DNA from: Lunularia cruciata
Taxonomy: Eukaryota > Streptophyta > Marchantiopsida > Lunulariales > Lunulariaceae
Length of the DNA stretch: 64,000 nucleotides
Direction of reading: 5' to 3'
Assembly: GCA_948567375.1 (NCBI GenBank)
Contig: OX419761.1
Coordinates: 37,238,243 to 37,302,242, forward strand
Shown here: positions 38,329-49,004 of the stretch, piece after piece
How the letters are laid out: the number at the start of each line of letters is the position of its first letter
How positions within the stretch are numbered: position 1 is the stretch's first letter
Notes under the pieces: model-generated
Told to the model about the DNA's origin: nothing
The model's database searches: none
The model's input: the letters and a program-made list of their open reading frames with translations, nothing else
Program-made: the position numbers and the translations under genes

Positions 38329-39498
38329 TTATTGGACTTGCCTGGATCTGGATTTCTCAACCTTAAAAGGAGAACTCGAATATGATAACGACGCTATACT
38401 AACAGCACCCGCTAGAGCAAGCAGTCCAAGGATAACCCGCGAGTCATACGCTCCTTCAGCAGGCTCAAACTTCGCTGCATTTAGTGGATACCCTGCAGAT
38501 GCAGCGACCCCGTTCTTGGAAATAAGATCTTCTTCTGGCTCCACATCTGTCGTTTCACGTCTCCTTGCGATCACACCATCAGCATACATTTGCATTGATG
38601 CACTAGTATGCTTCACTTCCATAACAGATCCAAAGAAATCTGTAACCAAAACCTTATCAAGCTTCCTGGAGAAGAGGTCACTACGGTAATACATGTTTGA
38701 ATCAAGCAGACTTGGATCATAGGTTTGCAGAAGACTTTGAAGAGTCGTGTTTGAAAAAATGTCCAGATTCTCGAAAAACTGGAGTGTGTAATACGTGAAT
38801 CGATCCACCACAGTTACTCCCACATCCGCATCGAGATGGTGAGAGTATGAATTTTGCCCCTTCAAACTGCTGCCAACTCCGATCACCCCTGGCGAGTACA
38901 ACTGAGAGTGGAGCGTTGCAGCTTGACAAGTATCAACCATCACCAACAACTCTCTATATCTCTTCTTTTCGTGCATTTGAGCGAAAGCATCTGCCAGATC
39001 GTTACTCTGTACGTCTTCCGCATCCTGAAACTTCAAAAACTGATCACCGCCATGACCAGTCATGTACAACAAGATGTTGCTATTCTCATCAGTCAGCAAT
39101 CTCTTCGAGCGTGGGACTGCTGCGTCGTGCCGACCTGTCAGCAAACGCAGGAAATTTTCCACCGTCACTTCATAGCCTCTGTAATCCACTTCTACATTGT
39201 CCCCATACAGATTAAGGCGATGATCCTCGTTGTTGAAAACCTGCGCTGGATATTTGTTTCTTGCATTACAGGCCATATCATCGGCAAGCATCAATATGAT
39301 ATGATCATCCGGAATCCCTAAACGCTTTACAGTCCGATAAAGCGACAGAGTATTCGCCATGTGACGGTAATTAAACCAATACCGAGAAGTGCACACCAGC
39401 ACGGCCCAATTATTAGTGTGCGCAGGTCCTATAGTTGCTTCACCTCCAACCGTTAGAACTAGGAGGGTAATTGCGAGAATTCCTGTGAACGAAGCCAT
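38329..39498 (-). CDS. GPI8: GPI-anchor transamidase catalytic subunit (GPI8/PIG-K), 389 aa, single exon
   Basis: A complete uninterrupted frame from ATG at 39498 to TAA at 38331-38329. This is the catalytic subunit of the ER GPI transamidase, a C13 (legumain-type) cysteine protease that cuts the C-terminal signal of proproteins and joins them to GPI. Visible features: signal peptide (1-21), [18 protein letters not shown] (about 29-46), catalytic His149 in MTGHGGDQF and Cys191 in [10 protein letters not shown], the conserved block [19 protein letters not shown], a TDFFGSVM block, and one C-terminal membrane segment (about 354-372). Length is normal for plants (about 390). The lack of introns is unusual beside its intron-rich neighbours. 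A TATA-like TTTATATATG lies at 39570-39561, giving a short leader. Confidence 0.96.
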   Translation of the reverse strand: MASFTGILAITLLVLTVGGEATIGPAHTNNWAVLVCTSRYWFNYRHMANTLSLYRTVKRLGIPDDHIILMLADDMACNARNKYPAQVFNNEDHRLNLYGDNVEVDYRGYEVTVENFLRLLTGRHDAAVPRSKRLLTDENSNILLYMTGHGGDQFLKFQDAEDVQSNDLADAFAQMHEKKRYRELLVMVDTCQAATLHSQLYSPGVIGVGSSLKGQNSYSHHLDADVGVTVVDRFTYYTLQFFENLDIFSNTTLQSLLQTYDPSLLDSNMYYRSDLFSRKLDKVLVTDFFGSVMEVKHTSASMQMYADGVIARRRETTDVEPEEDLISKNGVAASAGYPLNAAKFEPAEGAYDSRVILGLLALAGAVSIASLSYSSSPFKVEKSRSRQVQ

Positions 39499-39560
39499 CC
39501 CCCAGTCTCACCAACTGAAAAGGACTAAAACCAAAGACAAAGATCCCTATACCATCAACT

Positions 39561-39570
39561 CATATATAAA
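39561..39570 (-). promoter_or_regulatory. TATA box of GPI8
   Basis: The minus strand reads TTTATATATG about 65 bases upstream of the GPI8 ATG. Its position suits a promoter with a leader of roughly 35 bases. Confidence 0.4.
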
Positions 39571-40443
39571 TGCCCCTTCCCTGTCGTAAACAAGCAATCC
39601 TGTGCGGGAAAAATCCTTAAACCTCAGTCCCTGTTATATTTGACCAATTCCCAATAACTTCGGCCAAATACTTGTCAAATCTCCTACAACTCAACAATTT
39701 ATATAGCTAGTCCCGAAGCCAAATTCATAATTGACCAAGATAGCCAATCAGCAACCCGTACGACGTTCCAATGTCCTATAAATCTGTCTTTGTCCACTTG
39801 ACATCAAGGGAGACGTCGCAACATTCGTCCCTGGCTTAGGAGGACCATTCCATCGAGCTGTCCACTCTAATTTTCCTTCACAAGATTTTCACATTTGTGA
39901 AAATCGTATCCCTCAACTAGTCCAGCACACGCCTTCCAGGACCTCATCCCTAGTCCTGTAACGTGAGCTCCGACGTTCGATTGCATCGACCAAGCACGTA
40001 ACCCTGTAAGATTGTTGCTTCGAATCTCCTCATTCTCCTCTCCACTACGATTGTAACGATGCCCAAGCTTCCTCTTCGTTTAATCGAACGCGCCACAGTA
40101 CTGTGGTCCATCGCAGTCCTCCGAGAACGATTTCGGAACTCACAGCGTAGATTACTCCTGCAGTTTCTTCGTTAATCTCCTGATTAGGCAACTGTGATTA
40201 ACCGTTAATCCCGAAGACTTATACACATGCACAGATAGCATAGTGACAAGCTTATAAGAGAACTAGACTCGTAATTTAGATCTCAACCAAAGCCAATCTA
40301 CTCTTCAAAATGCATGTCAACTCTCGAAAGTTAACGCAACATTTTGGTCAATTTACTTGCCCAAATTCACTGCAGTTAACCCCGCGAGGTATTAGAGGTC
40401 ATCATAAGTTAACAACTTCCACACTTTCCTGGAGGCAACACGA

Positions 40444-40573
40444 GATTAGAATCCATCTTCACCCTAACGAAGAAAACTATACGAGTAAATTAGAACCCAA
40501 AGAGATCAAGCATTGGGCGTGTGTGCTTGATCTCTTCGAGCAACTTGGGTTTTTGCTTGATTGGATTCTAATC
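40444..40573. repeat. Nested foldback
   Basis: Outer arms GATTAGAATCCA (40444-40455) and its complement (40562-40573); inner arms AAGAGATCAAGCA (40500-40512) and its complement (40524-40536) around an 11-base loop; a middle pair AACCCAA/TTGGGTT near 40494 and 40545. The left side has about 38 unpaired bases against 10 on the right. Confidence 0.75.
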
Positions 40574-41999
40574 CTCCTGTACGAGAACAGATTTAGCAAA
40601 TATCAAAGTATGATTTGATCACACTAACTCACAAATGATTTTCCTTGTTTGATTTAAAACTAATCGAGTGGTCCCCACTGTTGTGTTAAAAGGTGTAAAA
40701 TCACTGATAAGATTTAGTCGTGCGTATGTTGTTACTCCGATCGATATATATGGTTAGAATGGTTAGAATTTAATTATTCCCGTAATTCTTTAATAATTAC
40801 CTAGGTGTACAATGAAAGCGAAGAAAGTACAAGTACTTTGAAAGGATTGATTGATCCACTCTCATTTATCTCCTCTCATCTTCTCTGTTCCCTGGTCTTC
40901 TCACAATTTTCAGAAAATATTTTAGTAATTCTTGTTATAAAATCACTGAATTATGGTTTCCATTTCTTTCTCAATAACTTATTATTCTACTCAATTATAT
41001 ATCCAAGTAGTTTAACAGTGGTGAAGTGAAGTAAGTTTCATTAGCACTTCATATTACAATCGCATCTTCTTGCGAATGCCTAACTCCGTTTATACCAAAA
41101 GTAGAAAAAAGCAAGTGCATTATTCTAATTTTCGATATTGGCAGAATTCATTTCTTGATGCAATGGAATCTAGCTTTAAATGTGTGACAGTCGTTGCCAT
41201 TAGAAAACTCGTGGAATCACTTAAGCAAAGATGGTAAGATATCATAACAACGTATAGACAACAAGTGTTTTTTTCTTTTTTTTTCCTTTCCTATGTGTGT
41301 TAACCTTAAAGTTTTTCCTTTAAGGGTAAGAACCTCCATAACGTGTAATACAATGAGCACAACAAATCTTTTTGTCGTATTTCTACAGTCGGACTCAGAT
41401 ATTTGTATAATTTTGTACATATATAAACTACAAAGAAGCTTTTTATTTTATTATTTTACGTGCAGACTTAGAAATACAGCTTTATGGTTTCTTATGGCTT
41501 TTAAGGCAGAAAAAATCTCGTCATTATATCCTTGCTTGATAAGATCTATATATGGAACTATGTGATCTGTGATTGTACGTTATATTATATGGAATAAAAA
41601 TTATACAAGACAATCATATCTTATATTATTCACTAGGTGAATTGTGGAGGGTTTACAACTTATGATCAAAGTACATTATTTTGCACATAAAAATGCAAAT
41701 CAGTGTATCAGTCGTACACATAGTCAGTGGATAATTTGGTGAACAAGTTACAAGTACAAACAATTGACAGCAACCAACTTCACTATCGAAGTTCGTTATC
41801 GATACACACCTTTCTAAAACACTTATTTCCATCAACATTTTACTACTTAATTGGTACACAACCTCCAAGTGAACATTAAAATCTAAGGCTGAGGTAAGAG
41901 AAAAGCTCATTGAACAAATATTGTCAAGTAATAATCATTTACAGTCACACATTCAACTCTAATTATATTATTTAAACAATTTGTGTTTACCCAAAACTT

Positions 42000-42085
42000 C
42001 TGGACTTTATCCTGAGAAAGAACTTCAATTCAAGTCTGGAACTTTATCCTGAGAAAGAACTTCAATTCAAGTCTGGAACTTTATT
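42000..42085 (+). repeat. 37-bp tandem repeat, about 2.4 copies
   Basis: Units begin at 42000, 42036 and 42073 and share CTTTATCCTGAGAAAGAAC and TTCAATTCAAGTCTGG; the third is partial. Confidence 0.9.
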
Positions 42086-43668
42086 CTGAAGTCAAGGCTT
42101 TAAAACTAGTTCTAGTTGAAAAGAACGAGAGAACTGAGTGATAGAACATGCTCTGAGGATGGAGTTGAAGCTATCTTTTTCTAAAGGACTGTATCTGGTT
42201 CCCCCGGAAGTCGGAGCAGCGGAACTTTAACTTGACAGTCATGTGAAAGTGGAGGAAGAGAACAGCACACGTTTTCAAGAAGAGGAGATTGTTAATGGAC
42301 TCAACACACGAAGCCCTTGAGGCTGATTTGCACATGGAGTGGAACGGGAGGTTTATCTTCTGCGTTTGAGAAATGAGAAGCTCAGTGTACGATTGAAGGA
42401 AGGAAAGAAGGACGGACGGACGGGCGGAGGCTTTATTCCAGGAGAGCATGGTGTACCTGGTAAGCTGCTGTAAGGAAGCTCTTGAGCATGGTGAACCTGG
42501 CTTTGTTCCTTGTGAACCTGCTAAGCTCTTGATCACTGTGTGCTGATTCGATCTGCTGCGGATTACTGTAGAGATTATCGTCGATAAACACGCGTCTGCA
42601 GAGCAATTTGCTTTTTCTTCTGCAGAGAGTGGTTCCGGTGTTCGGTTGTGCCCCTAATCTGCTAGATGGAGTAAATGAACTTAAGAACCATAAGCCAAGA
42701 GCACGTTCGCGGCCATTCACGTCATGGCCATACTGGTCAGTTACTTTGTGGTACTGTGCGTTCTGTTTTTGACACATCGGATGCTTAGGATGGCAGCAGC
42801 ATATTCAGGGATCTGTTCAGTCTCCTTTATTGTCCAAATGTCTGATATTTACAAGACTAAGATACTTCAGAATCGGGGTTGGAATAGGAGGAGCTCATCT
42901 TTTACAGTTTTGTACTCAATCTAAAGTAATCTTTACGCCGAAGCCGGTTATTTGTTCGGGACTCCTATACACAGAGTCGACCTATTGATGATAAACTTTC
43001 AGCTTTGATTAGGTTTCAAACTTGACTACAAGTGCCGAGCCATCGGCGGTCAAGCCCAGCGTAACTCTGCAACTTTTCGCTGAAGTATTGTCTTTGCGTT
43101 GAGTGTTTGACCATAGGCAAGAGACGTAGTCCGGGAAAGCAGAGCAACACGCAAACCTTAGTAGATCTAAGTAATTACTTACATCTACAACGATGTCCTT
43201 GGATCCGCAACGTGTATTACAATGGTAGATTCATATTCTAACGCGGAGAGTTTTGTGTGAAGTATGGTTGAGCAATACTGTGCAGGGGTGCAGACTTCAA
43301 GCTCGACAGTTGACCTCTTCAGACGACACGCAATCTCTTCATTTCTACTTCAGATTTCATCAGGCATGACTTCCTGTTCATTTTCAGTACTGCGAAAGAT
43401 CGATAAAGATTAATTTCAAGGGCATATTTTGTGTATGGAATAAGTTCTGTGGATATCCCCTGAGAACAAATAACATTCACGTGCCAGGTCAATTTTAACT
43501 TTAATCGTCATTGTAGCAAATGCTAAACAGAATGAACTGCCTTTGTCCACGGAGTGGGCCCCTTTCCTGTTTAACTATATTCATTATGTCCACACTGTAG
43601 AGTCACTCCTTATAAGGAGCTAGAATTTTGGTTTGAAGAAGTTTATAGCTTCGGTAGTTGATATATGC

Positions 43669-43741
43669 GGTCCAGTAGCTCAATGCTAGAGCAATTTCAT
43701 CTTCGAAATTTGGGTTGCAGGTTCAAGTCCTGCCTGGACCA
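43669..43741 (+). tRNA. tRNA-like gene, possibly tRNA-Arg(UCG), with a damaged anticodon arm
   Basis: Acceptor stem GGTCCAG pairs perfectly with CTGGACC, followed by A. The D arm GCTC/GAGC and the T arm GCAGG-TTCAAGT-CCTGC are perfect, so the internal A and B boxes are intact. Between D and T arms there are 24 bases where 22-23 are usual, and no 5-bp stem with a 7-base loop can be drawn: either a 6- or 8-base loop forms, or the loop CTTCGAA (anticodon TCG) sits on unpaired arms. The body resembles bacterial or organellar tRNAs more than nuclear ones. It may be an organelle-derived copy that has decayed. Confidence 0.5.
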
Positions 43742-45978
43742 CTGCTTCCTATCTCTACGTTTCTAGTTTCTATTTAGGTGGTGCCTATGAATACTCACTT
43801 CTCAAAACAAGGAAACAATAGCTTTTGTACGGAAGTCAGACTCAATTTTCCATCTGTTTTTGTGGTGCACGTGGGAAAACGCGGCGACGTAGAAAAGTCA
43901 GATAGGAGGCCTGGAGTGTTGTCAAATCCAACTCTCAAAACTTCGGATAAACCTGTCAATTACTTCGCTAGTCGCTTAATGCTTTGCTCCCAGTGTTGCT
44001 TCTGTTGAAGGCTTATTCTACCTATGTAAGCCCTCAATAGATCAGATTCTGCGAACAGCTTCTGCTCCCATTACTCATATTTAAGCCCTCAATATTGGGC
44101 CTCCATTCTATCACTCTGAGCCTATTCTTTTATAATCGTTCAGTGCCACGAGAGAAGAGCAATTCCGTTTGATTCTAAGTTCCAACTCCTGCTTGGAGCC
44201 ATGCATTCCAATGGAGTATAGTTCTGCAATCGTTCAGTTCATCATGCACTAACAGGATGTTTTCCTACTTGTAATGGTTTTCCCTTTGCTTTCGGATATA
44301 TGTTCCTACTCGCTCGATGGTTTTCCTCTGCTTCAGTTTGAGCTGCATCTACTTTTTCTGCTCGAGAATGCACACCATTTCACTGCACTTGCTGCTCATG
44401 GAATGTATCAATTTTAGCTTCTGTTTCGGTTCGTTGTTCACGTATGTTCCGCTTTGTATCTACGTGCTTGGATCAGCTTGACGTCTGTTTGCATCCGTTC
44501 ATGTATGCATGTCATTGCTTACATCTGATTGTCTTCGGTTTTTATTGGTTGGGTTCTAAGAGAGTTTGCCCCCCGTTCTGCGAAAGGTTTCTGCTCCCAT
44601 CACTCATATAGTTCTGCAATGGCTGCAAGTGGTTCTGTAGTTCAAATCCGTCTCCTTTTAGCTTCGAATCTGCGTTAGAATTCCAGGCCTGCTTGGATCA
44701 ATGCAGTACATATGGGGACATAGGTTATATATACTAGTCAGAGAAAGAGGAGACCTGACACATGGGGACACACATAGAATATTTTTAAATCCTACTCTCA
44801 GACTTCGGACTTACATCTTTCAGTTCATTACGCTCGATGCTTTCTGTACCGATTCTGTAGAGAGAAATTCTTATTTAAATAAGCCGTGAACTCACCACTC
44901 TGAACCATTCTTTCAGCATTGCTCGATGTAAGAGTAATCATTTTGCCAACGTTTAGTCCCAACCGGAGTCTTGCTTAGAGCCATGGGTTCTGTTGGGTAT
45001 ATGAATCTCACTTCATTTCAATGTTGTCTCGAGGTAGGTCTGAGGAGAAGTCCAGTCCTGCTTGTCATTCCGTCCAGAAACTTTATTAGGAATTTTCGTT
45101 CTCAACACTACATATATCGGAAGATTCAAATTCTACAGTAGGGACATATCTTTTAGTCAGAAAGACTAGTTTCCGACGTGCAGAGGTTGGTGAAGCGTGC
45201 GGTAATCCCAGTTTCATTTTGAAGTTGTACATGTCACTCGGAGCTCAGGGTTCGATAATCGTAACCATCTTCTAAACCATAAGAGGCTGAAAGCATAACC
45301 AGTCCCCTGCAGCCAAAGCTTAAGATAGACTGTAATCGGACTAAGAAAGATCTAAACTTGCAACCTGTACTTATGACTTAATGGCTCAAGCATTGGACTA
45401 CCGAACTTGTAGAAGACACCAATCATTACCATTTCTCCACTTAATTCATGACCTCCATAGGCATTGCAGATGCAGCAGGGGACTATCAGATTTCTCATAG
45501 TGTGAATAGTTTTGGTAGGTCTTGATTTAATCTCCTGCACCTGTCCTCATTGCCTGAGCTCCTAGTTCTGATCCCCTCCAGGGATAGAGTGTCGAACATT
45601 CACAGGGCTTGCGTTTTTAAGATATTTCAAGACAGAAGAATTCAGGTGGCAGCAACAAGCTGCCATTTGATCATCCCAAGAGATCGTTATTCAGAGCAAA
45701 TCTGTAGTGATTTGAAATAAATCTGTGTCGAAATTCATTCCTCGTTTCTGTGAACCCTCTATATGCAATACAGTAACCCTCAATATTACAGTAACGAGGG
45801 TTGAATCTCAATAGTCGGGAAGAAAGTATATTGCGTGAATGACCACGCAAGACCATTTAGCAACAGTGGACCAAAGGCCAAGGAAAAGGAGGGTTATCAT
45901 CTTCAGACTTTCAAACCAACTTCCCTTACGAAGCCATAATCCCTGAACTGCTGCTTGCGATCCCGTGTTAGACCCCAG
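43742..45978. other. Intergenic region with a degenerate tandem duplication of about 800 bp
   Basis: Two diverged segments, about 43890-44260 and 44735-45010, share in the same order: AAATCC, ACTCTCA, ACTTCGGA, TTCA-TTAC, ATGCTT, CACTCTGA, TTGCTT or CTGCTTGGAGCCATG. No gene seen. Confidence 0.45.
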
Positions 45979-46554
45979 GAGATCCTCTGCACTAGGAACT
46001 TAGTACGGAAACTTAAGCTGCTTGTCTACAATCTGATGCACATCGTGGCTTATAAGTTGACAAACAGAGGTTTCATACTCTTGGCTGGAGTCTGGTAAGG
46101 GAGGGCTCAGAACTGCCAATGCCCATGTTAGAATGCTGTAGACCCAAAGTCTGAGCTGTTTCCTCAACATGTCAATAGAATTTATTAAGTTTCCTGAAGC
46201 ACAGGTTATTGAGCAACATCTCTAGTCAGTCCATCTCCCCTTTCAGTCGTGCCATTCGATCAAGAGTATCGGTACGTGAAGGCAGAAATCAATCGAGCTT
46301 GAAGGCAGATATTCATTCAAGTTCTTCGGTGTTCGGAAGGCTTCAACTTACGTGATTCTTGGAAGCGTGAATCGCTCCGATTTCAGAGAGAACCGTGGAA
46401 GCCTGCACTATTGGTACACAGAACTCAGATCAGGTTTTGCTTTTACAATATATTGGCTTCTCTCGCCGTAGGTTTTGACAGGTCAAGAGCCAAGGCCATT
46501 GATAGGTTTTCCTCGTCTGGATTTCACTTGCTGTCAGGAATCGGATCTCAGTAG
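45979..46554 (+). CDS. 3' end of an unrecognised spliced gene
   Basis: Three exons join with matching phases: 45979-46094, 46247-46271 and 46387-46554, ending at TAG 46552-46554. The first codes for a basic then hydrophobic segment with LVRKLKLLVYNLMHIVAY and GFILLAGV; the last contains FYNILASLAVGFDRSR and ends GFHLLSGIGSQ. Acceptors at 46246 and 46386 are pyrimidine-rich and donors are GTAAG and GTACG. No upstream exon or start was found. It could be a lineage-specific membrane protein or a gene fragment. I recognise no family. Confidence 0.3.
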
Positions 46555-46730
46555 CCATTCAAGTCCAGCTAAGTTCGTGGCAAGTTGGGGTTCCCCTTAT
46601 AGTTCAGCACACTGTACCTGTACATTGGTCAGTTACTTCTACTACAGGACTTCAACTCTAGATTCGAACTGAAGCTGAATAGGTTGAAAATTTTGTCCTT
46701 CTCTTCTCTTCACGCGATAAACGCTAAAGA

Positions 46731-46825
46731 TAAAAGGCGACCGCGTAGGAAAAATGAAGGATGGGAAGACCCCATCGAGCCGTACAAGGGAGAGACAAAA
46801 AAGGTGACATGGGGCTAAGCCCCAA
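46731..46825 (-). mobile_element. Short retroposon, family A, with 13-bp target-site duplication
   Basis: Flanked by TAAACGCTAAAGA (46718-46730) and TAAACGCCAAAGA (46826-46838), one mismatch. In family orientation (minus strand here) it runs from GGGGCTTAGCCCC through the TTTGTCTCTCCCTTGTAC tract and the GATGGGGTCTTCCCATC motif to CCTACGCGGTCGCCTTTT. Confidence 0.8.
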
Positions 46826-47111
46826 TAAACGCCAAAGAAGGTTTGAACTTTCTACCCTTCAAGAAGTAGCTCAGACTTGTCAGACGAAAAGGACTATCGA
46901 AACACTGTCAAAAGCCCAGAAGTTCTCGGATTCTGAATGTGCCAGCTCTAGAATTGGATAACTACGGCTGAACCTAAGGATGCTACTTGACTTTCGGAGA
47001 CACGGTTTGCCGACTAATTCAGCCTAATTTGGGAGTAAGACGAAACATGATCTCATTTACCACAGCGATAAAAAGCTGAAGTAAGGAAAAGTAGGATCAA
47101 GTGTATGATCG

Positions 47112-47559
47112 ATGACCGTATCGATACGACCCAAACCGAAGACAGTAAAATGCCATCCCTACACAGGAGAAGCCCATGAGATTGGGGGCAGAATATTTCC
47201 CTTGCGAACGCGTGAGTCTGGAGACCTTGCGTATGTAGACTCCATGCTGTCGACTATCTCACGAAGTCTTTCGAACCGGAGCCGGTTCTATTCTGGAGAG
47301 GGAGGTCTTTAGATCGGTATCAAGCGGGGTAGCGATTCGTACCGTCAGGATAGCTGCTGTCATTCCGCCCTGTCTATGAAAACTCTCTGCACCCGATATT
47401 CCCACGCCCTTCAGGTTTGAGCGAGGAAGGTTACCTCCCCTGCATCAGCCTTTGGAGGTGCACGGGATTTTGAGTGCTGCAATGCAGGAAAGTCAGTATT
47501 TGAGAAAGCTACACCGCTACCAAAGGCACATGAGAAACTCGTTCCGAACAATGATGTAG
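47112..47559 (+). CDS. Unrecognised small protein, 105 aa, two exons
   Basis: Exons 47112-47284 and 47415-47559 join in phase 2 (CG/GTTCTA donor; pyrimidine-rich CCCTTCAG acceptor), from ATG to TAG. An in-frame TGA lies two codons before the ATG, which favours this start. Blocks include CHPYTGEAHEIGGRIFPL, RESGDLAYVDSML and, in exon 2, PLEVHGILSAAMQESQYLRK. The second half looks helical and basic. An alternative donor inside exon 2 (GAAA/GTCAGT) would extend the gene to the right. It follows the unrecognised gene ending at 46554 on the same strand. Confidence 0.4.
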
Positions 47560-49004
47560 TAGACCACGCTAACTTGAGTGGACGCATGTGAAGGATTGCA
47601 CTCTACGATTTGTGATGCACGTCAATCTGATTCAGGTACTCATTCCACGCGTGTTCACCCATACCGGTGCACAGAAGATGGCCACTTGGATGGAGCTTTG
47701 AAGATTCACGTAAGTATGCTAGACTATTCGATCTTTTCTGTATATGGATGTCACGAAAGCTGGCATGATGGTCTTTACCAAAAGGTTTATGAAAACCTGC
47801 ATCCATGCTGTGTAATTTTAATTATCATTCTTGGATTAGTTGATTGTAATTTTTTCAAGAAGGTTATGTTTTGAATTGGAGAGTAGCAAAACCGGAATTG
47901 AAACCGGCAGAGTTGACCGCGCCTAGAAATTTTTAGATTTCTAGGCGCGGTCGCCTTTTTCTCTCTCTGTTTCTAGAAATCTTAAGAGATTGCTTCTAGT
48001 TCAATTTTGGAACATTAGTTATCGCTTGAACTTCACATTCAATGTTCGTTGGATACGGTATCATCTTGAAAGATGATGTTCTAGTAGTCCAAGCATTCCG
48101 TGATATATATATAAACACGTCGGTATTATGGCCAGGCAATATGGTATCAATTTTCAAAGGTCTTCTAACCATCGCTTTTATCTCAGGTTCAACAGGTCTG
48201 CAATTGAAGAGTAAGATATGCATGTTCCTTGAGTCCTCAAAAACTTTCCAAGGCTCCAAGATGCACCAAAACGATACCATTGGATCAAGCACTGATGATA
48301 GAACAGGCATCCGTCAAATTATTCAATGTAGTATGCAGCATGCTACTAGGTGTCAAGTAGAAAAACACCACGAGATGATTCACTATAACAGAGAGCAATA
48401 GTCAATAATTAAACAATTCAATATATATTCAATAACAGAGAGCAAGCACGAAACTCATCTGGTGTAGAAATCTGGAGACTTTACAAACCAAATATCATGG
48501 TATCAAACAGCTCTGATAAGTGACATTCGTATACTGCAGAGAGGAGTGTTACAATTCAAACCTTTACCAGGATAATACTGCACAAAACAAATGCCAACTC
48601 TTGTCACCCAGTCTTTGATGTAAACTTTAAATGTGCTACTGACTTGAAGGAATATCTCAAGGTGTACTAAATGACCACAACGCAATTTCCAGTTGCAGTA
48701 ATCATGAACTCTAATCAAGTCGGTTCCTGGGTACAAGTTTTGGTATGCTGCTGCTACTAGCTCCGAAAAATCCTTTTGTAATGAAGACCCAGCTTACATT
48801 TCCAGTTGCTGCATTCTTGAGGGAATGATGAATGTTCAAGCTCTCCAAAGTTCGCGTTCCCTTTGCCTAGAGTAGGAAGAAGAAGCCGGCTAGTAAGAAA
48901 CACGTAGTTTGTAAAACTTTGCTCATGATCACTTCGGCTCAGAATGACACAAAGCCCCAACGGCAGACTAAGTACCTCAACGTACCGTTGAAAACTCATA
49001 ACTT
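47560..49004. other. Intergenic region with a perfect hairpin
   Basis: Apart from the hairpin at 47915-47952 and a possible exon around 47632-47710 (donor GTAAGT), no gene could be built. The open frames near 48042-48401 are unrecognised. Confidence 0.4.
47915..47952. repeat. Perfect hairpin, 16-bp arms, ending like the retroposon terminus
   Basis: Left arm GACCGCGCCTAGAAAT (47915-47930), loop TTTTAG, right arm 47937-47952, exact complement, followed by GCCTTTTT. The right arm plus tail reads GGCGCGGTCGCCTTTTT, matching the fixed end of the family A retroposon. Confidence 0.85.

Larger units (their letters stand above)
39571..43668. other. Intergenic region with foldback and tandem repeats, no gene recognised
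   Basis: Holds an imperfect foldback (40444-40573), a 37-bp tandem repeat (42000-42085) and a 121-codon minus-strand frame at 42536-42171 of low-complexity look. I found no exon chain. Confidence 0.4.

Noticed and set aside
40310-40618. 102-codon ORF over the foldback
   Set aside because: The frame crosses both arms of the foldback and has no recognisable content.
46471-46481. A 37- or 48-base intron in the 46-kb gene
   Set aside because: The sequence reads through in frame without it, so no intron is needed.
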